In this document: in pieces, positions 35,281 to 44,080 of the stretch
Layout: each line of letters begins with the position of its first letter
How positions within the stretch are numbered: the stretch's first letter is position 1
Assembly (NCBI GenBank): GCA_041746105.1
Contig: JBGTHP010000017.1
Location: 1 to 64,000, forward strand
DNA length: 64,000 bases
Origin: JBFHRE01 sp041746105
GTDB lineage: Bacteria; Actinomycetota; Acidimicrobiia; Spongiisociales; ZC4RG35
Reading direction: 5' to 3'
The notes under the pieces: model-generated
Database searches by the model: none
Told to the model about the DNA's origin: nothing
The model's input: only the letters and a program-made list of their open reading frames with translations
Position numbers and translations under genes: made by a program

Positions 35281-35345
35281 AAAAGCCCCGGCGGGTCGCA
35301 TTCCATCCGGCGGTTACCGGCAGATGGATTACGTCCCGGCGGGGC
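35281..35345 (-). promoter_or_regulatory. Large hairpin ahead of tatA/B, terminator-like
   Basis: Between the zinc-ribbon gene and tatA/B, GCCCCGGCGGG (35285-35295) pairs with CCCGGCGGGGC (35335-35345) with one mismatch. A symmetric seven-by-seven internal loop follows, then a six-base stem (35302-35307 with 35323-35328). On the minus strand the outer stem is followed by TTTT (35284-35281). It could be an attenuator or a structured leader. It matches no riboswitch class I could recognise. The other 100 bases of this 163-base gap show nothing further. Confidence 0.45.
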
Positions 35346-35378
35346 CTGTGGCACCCGACCAAGGACCTCTGGTTTACC

Positions 35379-35669
35379 TCAGGTACTGAGGAGACCGATT
35401 GGGTCTGGTTCGTGATGTAGGGCTGACACGAACCGATCGATTTCCAGTTCGGTGATTGGGTCCTCTGAGATGACCTCGTAGGCCACGCCGGTGGCGAGCA
35501 GCACACTCACTACACGGGCTGTGGCCGGACGTCTTTGCATGGACCGGCACTCCGGACAGGCGAACCGATAGGAACCGGCCTCGCGGTTGGGATCGAGCTC
35601 TAGGGCGATATCGCCTGGTTTGAGCTCAACGTCACCGCACTGCTCGCATGTCGTCTTGATCGTGGTCAT
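35379..35669 (-). CDS. Small zinc-ribbon protein, unknown function
   Basis: The 96-residue protein has two CxxC knuckles, CEQC (8-11) and CPEC (38-41), separated by a β-rich segment and followed by a helical tail (DPITELEIDRFVSALHH). It looks like a free-standing zinc ribbon and not part of a known enzyme. It is co-directional with pafC upstream (gap 112 bases) and tatA/B downstream (gap 163 bases). ATG start. No family recognised. Confidence 0.72.
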   Translation of the reverse strand: MTTIKTTCEQCGDVELKPGDIALELDPNREAGSYRFACPECRSMQRRPATARVVSVLLATGVAYEVISEDPITELEIDRFVSALHHEPDPIGLLST

Positions 35670-35781
35670 TCGGCACTCCGCTGTTCCGCTTCCGCCATAG
35701 ACATCGTCCGAAGACGCCTAGAACTAAAGCGGAATCAGCACTTCAATCGCGGTAATTCTCGCGCCGGCTACAAAGGGGCCG

Positions 35782-36711
35782 TCAAGCCCGATAACGACGG
35801 AGGATGGTTTGACGTAGGGTCATCAATGCCTGCTCCACCTCGTCGCCCTCGACAATTTCGGCGCTACTCCCCAGCCTGAGCATGAGTCGGGCGGCCACCA
35901 TCGGATCGAAGGCGGAGAAGCGCACTGTCAGGAGCTCATCGCCCCGCTCGATGACTTCTACCGGGTAATAATCCGCGACCCAGAAAGCCGCCGGCTTCAG
36001 CCGGAGGATGGAGATGGCGTCGGTGCTGCTCGGGTTGTAGTGGAGTGCTGGTTCTGGCACCGATGGCGGCGGCACAAACACTTCAGACGACACCTGGACA
36101 ATTCTGATGCGATCGATCCTGAAAGTGCGTTCGGCACCGGCCCGCCGGCAATTGGCCGACACGTACCAGTTACCCAGTGATGTGAACACCGACCAAGGTT
36201 CGATCATGCGAGTGGTTACCTCGTCGGTCGCGAGAGACTGATACTCGATCTGGCACACCTGGTGATCGGCGGCGGCATCACGGAGACGCGCCACCAATCC
36301 GTGGTCTGGTTGGACATCCACCGTCAACACATCGGCGTCATCAGGGAGAAGCGACCTCGAAAGCTTGTCGACCGCACTGACGAGCGACTCGGAGCCATGC
36401 CCCGCTCCCACCATCGTCAGACCGGCGGCCAGCAACGCCAGAGCTTCCGCCGAGTTGAGCCGGGGCGCTGCGCCGAAGTAGTCGGCAGTGTCGACTATCA
36501 CCTCCTCGTCCTCGACGTAGGCAACCATCAGATCGCCAGGACCGTAACCCGGCAGCCCACAGACGAATACGAGGTCGAGATCGGCGAGCAGGTCCCGGCG
36601 GCTGTACCCGAAGCGGTCGCACACCTCGGCGACAGAAGCGCCCTTGTGAGCGATCACCCATGGCAGCATCGCCAGGATGCGGGTCAATCGTTGCGTGGTC
36701 CTGGTGGTCAC
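35782..36711 (-). CDS. pafC: WYL-domain transcriptional regulator PafC
   Basis: Partner of PafB; the PafBC complex activates the mycobacterial DNA-damage response. An N-terminal HTH-like region (TQRLTRILAMLPWVIAHKG) is followed by a WYL ligand-sensing domain (EYQSLATDEVTTRMIEPWSV, GNWYVSANC) and a WCX domain. The long open frame reaches 36903, but GTG at 36711 forms a GTGA overlap with pafB and aligns with the family start, giving 309 residues. Confidence 0.9.
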   Translation of the reverse strand: MTTRTTQRLTRILAMLPWVIAHKGASVAEVCDRFGYSRRDLLADLDLVFVCGLPGYGPGDLMVAYVEDEEVIVDTADYFGAAPRLNSAEALALLAAGLTMVGAGHGSESLVSAVDKLSRSLLPDDADVLTVDVQPDHGLVARLRDAAADHQVCQIEYQSLATDEVTTRMIEPWSVFTSLGNWYVSANCRRAGAERTFRIDRIRIVQVSSEVFVPPPSVPEPALHYNPSSTDAISILRLKPAAFWVADYYPVEVIERGDELLTVRFSAFDPMVAARLMLRLGSSAEIVEGDEVEQALMTLRQTILRRYRA

Positions 36712-37631
36712 AACAACCCGCTGACTCTGTCTACAACGGCTTGGCGAACATGCGCGGGGCCGACCACCTCGGCCGAGGCGCCAAAGCTCAGAACCCAGCC
36801 GATGAAGGCTTCCAAGTGCGAGACATGAAGGGTGACTTCGAGGCCTCCATCTCCGGTCGGGCGCCTCTCCACCGTCTGGTCTATCCGCCGGTCGGCCCAC
36901 CATGCGACTTCGGGGTCGAATCTGACCAGCACATCGGCCGCTGGTTCGTCACCGGTCTCCCAGGGATGTGTGGCCAGAGCCTGTCTCACCGTGACCCCGG
37001 GCTCACGCTCGAAAGCTCCGGCCCGCTCGCCCAACTCCAGCCGTGCGATCCGATCCACTCGGAACACTTTGGTTTCTCCGCCCTCGCGAGCTGCCAGATA
37101 CCAGTGCCCCATCCGATGACCGAGGCCGTGTGGTGCCACCGTGCGTGGCTTCTGGCGGTAGTCGAACGTCAGGAGCCTCCTATCCACCACGCCCTGATAG
37201 ACCGAGGCGAGTACATCGACATCGGATCCGAGTTCGGCTGCAAGCGGTTCGATCGCCTCGGTGGTGAGAGACCCGCCCAGTTTCATCAGCGCGTCGGCGC
37301 CCGCGGTTTCACCTCCGATCCGAACCACTTGTGCGGCCAACCACAATGCAGCCCGCTCCTCATCGTTCAGACCTGGGTCGGGCAGCCCGTACTCGCCCGG
37401 CGGAATGACGTACCCGTATTCGAGTTCGAATGAACCCGTCGTCGACAATTTGATCGGGATCCCGAGGCGGCGGAGCAACTCTTTGTCTCGTTCGAACATT
37501 CGTTTGAATGCTTCGTCGTTGTCAGGGTCGTATCCCGCCACCGTATGACGGATCTCTTCGGCAGGGACGGGTCGTCCCGCCGTCAACAGGAACGCGAGCA
37601 GGTTGAGTATTCGCTCGACGACGTTTCTCAA
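36708..37631 (-). CDS. pafB: HTH/WYL-domain transcriptional regulator PafB
   Basis: The winged-HTH N-terminus (VVERILNLLAFLLTAGRPVP, AFKRMFERDKELLRRLGIPI) is followed by a WYL domain (FDYRQKPRTVAPHGLGHRMG, WYLAAREGGETKVFRVDRI). It forms a heterodimer with PafC in mycobacteria. 307 residues. The start is TTG at 37631: an in-frame stop lies just upstream and no ATG/GTG occurs before the HTH, so TTG is the only credible start. No ribosome-binding site is visible. Confidence 0.91.
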   Translation of the reverse strand: MRNVVERILNLLAFLLTAGRPVPAEEIRHTVAGYDPDNDEAFKRMFERDKELLRRLGIPIKLSTTGSFELEYGYVIPPGEYGLPDPGLNDEERAALWLAAQVVRIGGETAGADALMKLGGSLTTEAIEPLAAELGSDVDVLASVYQGVVDRRLLTFDYRQKPRTVAPHGLGHRMGHWYLAAREGGETKVFRVDRIARLELGERAGAFEREPGVTVRQALATHPWETGDEPAADVLVRFDPEVAWWADRRIDQTVERRPTGDGGLEVTLHVSHLEAFIGWVLSFGASAEVVGPAHVRQAVVDRVSGLL

Positions 37632-37705
37632 GCCAGGTATCCGTTCACGTCAGCTTCATACACGATCGGACGACGCCCGCCAAGGACCTCGATCTCCGAA
37701 CGTGG

Positions 37706-39061
37706 TCAGAGGGACTCGATGAGCTTGTCGACTCTTTCGTCGTATGCCTTGAACGGGTCTTTGCAGAGGACCGTGCGCTGGGCCTGATCGTTGAGCTTGA
37801 GATGGACCCAGTCGACGGTGAAGTCGCGCTTTTTGGCCTTTGCCGCCTTGATGAAAGACCCGCGGAGGCGAGCCCTCGTGGTTTGGGGTGGTTCCACGAC
37901 CGCTTTGGCGATCCTCTCGTCAGAAACGACCCGCTCGACGAGTCCTTTCTTTTGCATCAAGTAGTAGATGCCACGAGTCCTGTTCACGTCGTGATAGGCC
38001 AAGTCGAGCATGGCGAGGCGAGGGTGTGACATGGTCAGATTGCGACTGGTCCGGTACTGCTCCAACATCCGGTACTTGGTGACCCAATCCACCTCACGGT
38101 CGAGGTTCATCGGGTCCTTCTCCAGGTTGGTCAGCAGGTACTCCCATTTGTCGACGGCATCCTGAACCTCCAACGGAAACCCGTTGTGGCGAGAGAATCG
38201 AATGGCGCGATCGAGATACTCCCATTGGATGTCGATCGCCGACAGTTCCCTGCCGTTTGCGAGTTTCACCTTGCGACGGCCCGTCATGTCGTGTGCGATC
38301 TCGCGAATCGCCCTTATCGGGTTCTCCAACGCGAGATCACGGAAGACCACGTCCCGTTCGATCATGTGTAGGAGAGCCGCCATCGTTCCGACCTTCACAT
38401 ACGTTGCGTATTCGCTCATATTCGAGTCGCCTGCGATCACGTGGAGACGGCGAAATCTCTCCGCGTCTGCGTGGGGCTCATCTCTGGTGTTGATTATCGG
38501 GCGACTCCTGGTGGTGGCCGATGAAACGCCCTCCCAAATGTGTTCTGCTCTTTGCGAGATGGAAAAAACGGTTCCGCGTGGGGTCTGGAGCAGTTTTCCC
38601 GCGCCCAGAAACAACTGCCGCGTCACCAGGAAAGGCAACAACGTCTCGACGGTGCGTTGGAAGTCCTTGTGGCGCGAGATCAGGTAGTTCTCATGACAGC
38701 CATAGGAGTTCCCTGCAGAGTCGGTGTTGTTTTTGAATAGGTAAACATCGCCTTTGATGCCTTCTTCTTCCAACCGCGACTGGGCAGAGTCCACCAGGTT
38801 TTCGAGGATTCGCTCTCCCGCTTTGTCGTGGGCGACTACGTCCGACAACCGGTCACATTCTGGTGTGGCGTATTCGGGATGGCTGCCGACATCGAGGTAG
38901 AGGCGGGCTCCGTTCTCCAAGAACACGTTGGAGGACCGGCCCCAACTAACGACCCGACGAAACAGGTAGCGCGCAACTTCGTCGGGGCTGAGACGTCGCT
39001 GACCTCTGAGGGTACAGGTGACCCCGTACTCGTTCTCCAAGCCAAAGATTCGACGCTCCAT
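37706..39061 (-). CDS. pafA: Pup-protein ligase PafA
   Basis: Carboxylate-amine ligase that joins the C-terminal glutamate of Pup to substrate lysines. The 451-residue protein begins MERRIFGLENEYGVTCTLRG with the catalytic/metal glutamates. It has LENGARLYLDVGSHPEYATP, NNTDSAGNSYGCHENYLI and the INTRDEPHADAERFRRLHVI segment. The active-site aspartate region AEYATPE-type is intact. It lies 44 bases downstream of prcA and 74 bases upstream of pafB. Confidence 0.97.
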   Translation of the reverse strand: MERRIFGLENEYGVTCTLRGQRRLSPDEVARYLFRRVVSWGRSSNVFLENGARLYLDVGSHPEYATPECDRLSDVVAHDKAGERILENLVDSAQSRLEEEGIKGDVYLFKNNTDSAGNSYGCHENYLISRHKDFQRTVETLLPFLVTRQLFLGAGKLLQTPRGTVFSISQRAEHIWEGVSSATTRSRPIINTRDEPHADAERFRRLHVIAGDSNMSEYATYVKVGTMAALLHMIERDVVFRDLALENPIRAIREIAHDMTGRRKVKLANGRELSAIDIQWEYLDRAIRFSRHNGFPLEVQDAVDKWEYLLTNLEKDPMNLDREVDWVTKYRMLEQYRTSRNLTMSHPRLAMLDLAYHDVNRTRGIYYLMQKKGLVERVVSDERIAKAVVEPPQTTRARLRGSFIKAAKAKKRDFTVDWVHLKLNDQAQRTVLCKDPFKAYDERVDKLIESL

Positions 39062-39105
39062 CCCGGTCAGCCTATCGGCACGGAGCGACTTTGCAGTGTT
39101 CTAGT

Positions 39106-39765
39106 TCAGACCTCGGACGGCGCCAGCCGGCGGAACGCTCGGCGGCCGTTCGAGATGTCGAGGACAGCGGCCTCCCAACCTTCGGGTTCGCGACCTTCCG
39201 CCTCTTGAAACGCATCGATGGCAGCCTGTTTCGCCTCTTCGAGAGTCATCCCCTCGCGGAAGCGCGATCGGACTGCCTGCTCCAGTGCCTCGCTTTTGCC
39301 ACCGATGGCGGCTACGTCACGCTGGTCGTGGAGGGTCCCGTCGTAAGTGACCCTGAAAAGCCGGTTTTCGGTTGCAGAAGCACCGACCTCGCAGATCAGG
39401 ACCTCGACCTCGAATGGTTTGGGCTCGTGGCTGAAAATCTGCCCGAGCGTCTGTGAAAAGGCCGTCGCCAGGCCCATCGCCGTCACATCTGCCCTGCTGT
39501 AGAGATACCCCATCAGGTCGGCCTGCCGGATTCCGGCCTTCCGCAATGTCTCAAACTCGTTGTAGCGACCGACCCCGGCGAAGGCGACCCTGTCATAAAC
39601 CTCGCTGATCTTCTGAAGCGCGCGCGAAGGGTTTTCAGCAAGCATCAGAATCCCGCTCGCGTATTCGATGGCGATGATCGAGCGCCCTCTGGCTATCCCC
39701 TTTCTGGCGAACTCTGCCTTGTCCCTGACCAGCTGCTCTGGTGCGACATAAAAAGGAATCGTCAT
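39106..39765 (-). CDS. prcA: Proteasome alpha subunit
   Basis: Outer-ring, gate-forming subunit of the 20S core. The 219-residue protein starts MTIPFYVAPEQLVRDKAEFA, the typical bacterial alpha N-terminus. RGRSIIAIEYASGILMLAEN and KISEVYDRVAFAGVGRYNEF follow. No propeptide or catalytic threonine, as expected. It overlaps prcB by four bases. Confidence 0.97.
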   Translation of the reverse strand: MTIPFYVAPEQLVRDKAEFARKGIARGRSIIAIEYASGILMLAENPSRALQKISEVYDRVAFAGVGRYNEFETLRKAGIRQADLMGYLYSRADVTAMGLATAFSQTLGQIFSHEPKPFEVEVLICEVGASATENRLFRVTYDGTLHDQRDVAAIGGKSEALEQAVRSRFREGMTLEEAKQAAIDAFQEAEGREPEGWEAAVLDISNGRRAFRRLAPSEV

Positions 39766-40553
39766 CGGATGTTCTCCAACGCTGCTTCTGCCAGGGGTCG
39801 CAACTCTGCCTCGTCGGCCTCACTCCCGCCCTCGGCGTCGATGATGAGCACCGTCGGAAAGATGCCACGTCGTAGGTCGGGCCCTCCGGTCGCGGTGTCT
39901 TCGACGGAAGCCGACACGAGCGCACGGACTGCCAGATTCACCGCACCATCACGGTCGATGTCCGGTGAATACGCGGTGCGAAGAAATGATTTGGCCAAGC
40001 GGGAACCGGAACCGGTGGTTCCGAAATCGATTTCCTCGTAGCGCCCCCCGACCACATCAAAACTGAAGAGCCGGCCCCGTTCTGCGCCGGCGTCGTATCC
40101 GGCGAAAAGGGGGACGACGACCAAACCTTGCATTGCCATCGGGAGTTGGCCTCGCACTAGTCGCGCCAGGAAGTTGGCTTTGCCCTCCAAACTCAATGCC
40201 AGCCCCTCGATCTTCTCGTAGTGCTCCAACTCGGTCTGGAAGAGCCGGACCATTTCGATCGCTATCCCGGCCGTTCCAGCGATGGCGACGGCCGAAAACC
40301 GGTCAGCCTGAAAGACCTTTTGGATGGTGCGATGCGCCACCAGGTGACCCTCGGTGGCCTGACGATCGCCCGCCATCACCACTCCACCTTCGAAACGGAT
40401 GGCTAGAACCGTCGTTCCCTCTGGCGCAGAAATCACCGCCCCCGCCGGAATGTCCCACCGCGGTGAGCTACCCACCGACGCCAACAGTTCGACGAAGCTC
40501 GCACCGGGTGAAGGGACGTTAATAGGTAGGACAGGTTTGTCCTGAGAGTTCAC
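39762..40553 (-). CDS. prcB: Proteasome beta subunit
   Basis: Catalytic subunit made as a precursor. The first 46 residues are a propeptide, and cleavage between Gly46 and Thr47 (SAPEG/TTVLAIRF) frees the nucleophile. The GGVVMAGDRQATEGHLVAHR region carries the conserved Asp and Lys/Arg neighbours. FGTTGSGSRLAKSFLR and DRDGAVNLAVRAL complete the fold. 263 residues. It overlaps pup by four bases and prcA by four. Confidence 0.97.
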   Translation of the reverse strand: MNSQDKPVLPINVPSPGASFVELLASVGSSPRWDIPAGAVISAPEGTTVLAIRFEGGVVMAGDRQATEGHLVAHRTIQKVFQADRFSAVAIAGTAGIAIEMVRLFQTELEHYEKIEGLALSLEGKANFLARLVRGQLPMAMQGLVVVPLFAGYDAGAERGRLFSFDVVGGRYEEIDFGTTGSGSRLAKSFLRTAYSPDIDRDGAVNLAVRALVSASVEDTATGGPDLRRGIFPTVLIIDAEGGSEADEAELRPLAEAALENIR

Positions 40554-40732
40554 TCCCCGCCCTTTTGCACGTAATTCTTGACGAACTCCTCGGAATTCTC
40601 CTCCAGGACGGCGTCGATCTCATCCAGCAGGTCATCGATCACCTCGGTGTCGACGTCCGCCTCCTTGATTTCGATCTCTTCGACCTCTGCCTCTTCACGG
40701 GCTTTGGGCTGTGCTCGTTCTTGTTCGGCCAT
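40550..40732 (-). CDS. pup: Prokaryotic ubiquitin-like protein Pup, ends Gly-Gly-Glu
   Basis: A small disordered modifier of 60 residues. The C-terminal VIDDLLDEIDAVLEENSEEF helix binds the Arc/Mpa coiled coil, and the end FVKNYVQKGGE is already a glutamate. It therefore does not need deamidation before ligation by PafA, unlike the GGQ form of M. tuberculosis. The long frame starts at TTG 40735, but ATG at 40732 has AGGAGG eight bases upstream and is preferred. It lies three bases after dop. Confidence 0.97.
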   Translation of the reverse strand: MAEQERAQPKAREEAEVEEIEIKEADVDTEVIDDLLDEIDAVLEENSEEFVKNYVQKGGE

Positions 40733-40735
40733 CAA

Positions 40736-42205
40736 TCAACCTCCTAAAGCTTCGACCAGTTCCGCCGCGTCGGCCACGCGGTCCAACAAATCACCAACCC
40801 TGCCGGCGTCACCGCGAAGCGGGTCCATCATAGGAACGCGTTGCAGGTGTGGTTTGCCGGTGTCAAACACCAGCGAATCCCAGTTGGCGGCTACGAGAGA
40901 GTCAGGAAACATCGAAACACAGCGACCCCTGAAATAGGCCCTCGTCCGGCTCGGCGGGGTCTTGGTGGCCTCATGGATCGACACCTCGTCGAACAATCGC
41001 CTCATCCGCCCCCGATCCAAAAGTCGCTGGTAGGTGCTTCGCGCCGGGTCTACGTCGTGATAGAGAAGATCGATCATCCTCAACTTGGGGTCTGACCACT
41101 CCAGCCCATCACGGTCGATGTAAGCCTGCAACAGGTGACGTTTCGCAACCCAATCGAGCCGATCGGCGCATAGGTCGGGGTCGGACTCCAGATCCACGAG
41201 GACAGACTCCCACTCGGAGATCACCTGCGGCCAAACTCCTTCATCCAGTTCGCTCTCCACGTATTTCGAAAGCCATTCCAGGTAGCGCTGTTGGATCTCG
41301 AGTGCCGTCGCAGAGCCTCCACCCTCGAGGCCGAGTGGGGCGAAGGGGTCGTGGCTCACTTTCCAGCAGGCCTCGACCGGATCCGACAATTCAATCGCAT
41401 CCGGCATCGCCCGATCTTCGAGCGCGGCCAGAAACACAGCGGTTACGCCCAATTTGAGGAAGATCTGGACATGAGAGCGGTTGGCATCGCCGATGATGAC
41501 GTGGAGACGCCGAAAACGGCTGGGGTCACCGTGGGGTTCATCCCGGGTGTTGATTATGGGCCGCTTCAAAGTGGTTTCGAGCCCAACTTCCTCCTCGAAA
41601 AAATCTGCTCGCTGGGTGACCTGATAGTCGGCGGCCGGGCGTCCATTTTCGGAGCCGACCTTGCCGGCTCCGGTGAAAATCTGGCGGGTGACAAAAAATG
41701 CAGAGGAGAACTTGATCACCTGGCCGAAAGGGGTGGCCCGATCGAGCAGGTAATTCTCATGGGCCCCATAGGAATTTCCCTTGCCGTCGGAGTTGTTCTT
41801 GAAGAGCCTGAGTTCCTGACCCGCCGGCAGCGTGGATTGAGCGCGATGCATCGCAGCTTCGAGGACACGTTCGCCGGCGACATCGTGCAACGCCGCCTCG
41901 AGCGGATCGAGGCATTCTGGGCCGGAGTACTCAGGGTGGGCGTGATCGACGTAGAGACGCGCTCCGTTGGACAACACCGAGTTGACCAACGCAGAGTCAG
42001 GGTCGGCCACCCCGAATCCCTCATGCCCAAATCCGCGAGCGTCGCGGCCGGGGGTCTCTTCCTCATGGGACCATTGCACCTGAACACGATCCCCTGGGTA
42101 TGAATTGACGACAAGAGCCGAGGTGAGGGCCGGATTGAAGTCCGGCTTGTTTTTCACGATCACCCCGTACTCGGTCTCGGTGCCGACCACCTTGGGGAGT
42201 GCCAT
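40736..42205 (-). CDS. dop: Pup deamidase/depupylase Dop
   Basis: Paralogue of PafA that removes Pup from substrates and in some species deamidates it. The 489-residue protein begins MALPKVVGTETEYGVIVKN and carries NGARLYVDHAHPEYSGPECL (nucleophilic Asp in the HPEYS neighbourhood), NNSDGKGNSYGAHENYLLDR and INTRDEPHGDPSRFRRLHVI. A Dop-specific loop lies at about residues 40-75. Since Pup here ends in Glu, depupylation should be its main task. It sits between arc and pup. Confidence 0.97.
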   Translation of the reverse strand: MALPKVVGTETEYGVIVKNKPDFNPALTSALVVNSYPGDRVQVQWSHEEETPGRDARGFGHEGFGVADPDSALVNSVLSNGARLYVDHAHPEYSGPECLDPLEAALHDVAGERVLEAAMHRAQSTLPAGQELRLFKNNSDGKGNSYGAHENYLLDRATPFGQVIKFSSAFFVTRQIFTGAGKVGSENGRPAADYQVTQRADFFEEEVGLETTLKRPIINTRDEPHGDPSRFRRLHVIIGDANRSHVQIFLKLGVTAVFLAALEDRAMPDAIELSDPVEACWKVSHDPFAPLGLEGGGSATALEIQQRYLEWLSKYVESELDEGVWPQVISEWESVLVDLESDPDLCADRLDWVAKRHLLQAYIDRDGLEWSDPKLRMIDLLYHDVDPARSTYQRLLDRGRMRRLFDEVSIHEATKTPPSRTRAYFRGRCVSMFPDSLVAANWDSLVFDTGKPHLQRVPMMDPLRGDAGRVGDLLDRVADAAELVEALGG

Positions 42206-42208
42206 CGC

Positions 42209-43933
42209 TTAGAGATACTGACCGGTTGAGACGCCTTCGACCATCCGAGCTTCGCCGTCACCCGCAACCAATGTGCGGACGTAAACGATCCGTTCGCCCT
42301 TCTTGCCCGAAATCTTGGCCCAGTCGTCCGGATTGGTGGTGTTGGGGAGGTCCTCGTGTTCCTTGAACTCCTGGCGGATCGCTTCGATCAGGTCGCTCTT
42401 TTTGATGCCGATGCTCCCACCGGCGATCTGCCGCTTGATGGCGTCTTTTTTGGCACGGCGGACGATATTTTCGATCATCGCGCCTGAGGAGAAGTCCTTG
42501 AAATACAGAACTTCGCGATCACCGTTCTGATAGGTGACCTCGAGGAAACGATTGTGCTCTTCCTCCGAATACATCTGTTCGACAATGTCGTTCACCAGAC
42601 CGCCAATGTGGACTTCGGAGTCGTGGCCCGCTGCCGCCAACTCCTCGCTGTCGAACGGCAGCGTGGGCTCGAGGTAGATGCGGTAGATCTGACGGGCTGC
42701 GATCGGGTCGGGTCGGTTGATCTTGATCTTCACGTCGAGGCGTCCGGGCCGCAGGATTGCGGGATCGATGAGGTCCTCACGGTTCGACGCACCAATCACG
42801 ATGACATTCTTCAACGCCTCCACCCCGTCCAACTCGGAAAGCAACTGGGGAACGATCGTTGACTCGACATCGGATGAGATTCCGGTCCCCCTGGTCCTGA
42901 ACAAGGAGTCCATTTCGTCGAAGAACACGATGACCGGAACACCCTCGTCCGACTTTTCTTTGGCACGTTGGAAGATGAGCCGGATCTGACGTTCGGTCTC
43001 CCCTACCCATTTGTTGAGGAGTTCCGGACCTTTGACGTTCAAGAAGTATGACCGGGCATCGGGGCGGCCGGTCCGGGACGCAACCGCTTTGGCAAGGCTG
43101 TTGGCAACCGCCTTGGCTATGAGAGTTTTGCCACAACCAGGGGGCCCGTAGAGCAGGATGCCCTTCGGCGGTTCGAGTGCGTACTCGCCGAACAAATCCT
43201 TGTGGATGTAGGGCAATTCGACCGCATCACGGATGGCCTCGATCTGTTCGGCCAGGCCGCCGACCTGCTCGTAGGTGATGTCGGGCACCTCTTCGAGGAC
43301 CAGTTCCTCGACTTCCGGCCTGGTCATCTTTTCGAGAACCAGATTCGACTTCGGGTCGAGCCGCACGTGGTCGCCGACCCTGATCAGTTCGTTGACCCCA
43401 TCAGCGACCGTGACAACCAGTTCTTCGTCGGCGCGCGCCATCACAACCAGACGACCGTCGACGAGCCGGTCCCTCACCTGAACCACTTCGCCTTGATCGT
43501 CGAACGAACGGACGTCGATGATGTTGAGGCTCTCGTTGAGCAAGACTTCCTGTCCGATTTGAAGTTGTTTCACCTCGATGGTGGGCTGAGCGGCCACTCG
43601 CATCTTGCGGCTGCCGGTGAAGATATCGACGGAGCCATCCTCGTTGACGCCGAGGACGGTCCCAAAGTTGTTGGGCGGAGTGGTCAGCTTCTCGACCTCG
43701 ACCCTGAGCAATCCGAGCTGCTCCCGCGCCTCCTCGAGAACCTTGGAGAGTTTGTCGTTGCCGGCGAGTGCGCGGTCGAGCCTCGCCTGGGTGTCCGCCA
43801 GCTGATCTTCGAGTCGGCGGGATCTCACCGGTGCCTCCGCAAGACGGCGGCGCAGGTTTGCCACCTCGCTTTCCAAGGCGGCGACTGTGCGTTTCAGCTC
43901 GATCGGGTCGTCCCCGTCTCTGTCGCTCGTCAT
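42209..43933 (-). CDS. arc: Proteasomal AAA ATPase ARC/Mpa
   Basis: Hexameric unfoldase that feeds pupylated proteins to the core. An N-terminal coiled coil (about 10-82) binds Pup, and tandem OB folds (about 88-215) follow. The AAA domain has Walker A GPPGCGKT (263-270), Walker B VIVFFDEMDSLF and sensor GASNREDLIDPAILRPGRLD. The C-terminal GQYL (571-574) is the proteasome-docking motif. 574 residues. ATG at 43933 is preceded by AGGAGG four bases upstream. It is the first gene of the proteasome run, and a ferredoxin gene diverges from it. Confidence 0.97.
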   Translation of the reverse strand: MTSDRDGDDPIELKRTVAALESEVANLRRRLAEAPVRSRRLEDQLADTQARLDRALAGNDKLSKVLEEAREQLGLLRVEVEKLTTPPNNFGTVLGVNEDGSVDIFTGSRKMRVAAQPTIEVKQLQIGQEVLLNESLNIIDVRSFDDQGEVVQVRDRLVDGRLVVMARADEELVVTVADGVNELIRVGDHVRLDPKSNLVLEKMTRPEVEELVLEEVPDITYEQVGGLAEQIEAIRDAVELPYIHKDLFGEYALEPPKGILLYGPPGCGKTLIAKAVANSLAKAVASRTGRPDARSYFLNVKGPELLNKWVGETERQIRLIFQRAKEKSDEGVPVIVFFDEMDSLFRTRGTGISSDVESTIVPQLLSELDGVEALKNVIVIGASNREDLIDPAILRPGRLDVKIKINRPDPIAARQIYRIYLEPTLPFDSEELAAAGHDSEVHIGGLVNDIVEQMYSEEEHNRFLEVTYQNGDREVLYFKDFSSGAMIENIVRRAKKDAIKRQIAGGSIGIKKSDLIEAIRQEFKEHEDLPNTTNPDDWAKISGKKGERIVYVRTLVAGDGEARMVEGVSTGQYL

Positions 43934-43963
43934 GGCTCCTCCTGGCTCGAGCCTCTTCTGTGC

Positions 43964-43990
43964 AGTATACGAAGTAGATCGAAGTTCACA
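43964..43990 (-). promoter_or_regulatory. Candidate arc/mpa promoter
   Basis: TATACT (43969-43964, five of six -10 consensus bases) lies 31 bases upstream of the arc ATG. The -35 region is poor (TGTGAA at 15-base spacing is the nearest). A transcript from here would have a short leader carrying the AGGAGG site. The promoter would drive the whole proteasome run. Confidence 0.35.
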
Positions 43991-44080
43991 TGGGACACTT
44001 CAAAGACCCTATCTCGATGTCGGATTCGGGGCTGGTTGGCGTTAAGCTGACGGCAAATACCGGTTCCAGGAGTTTCACCG

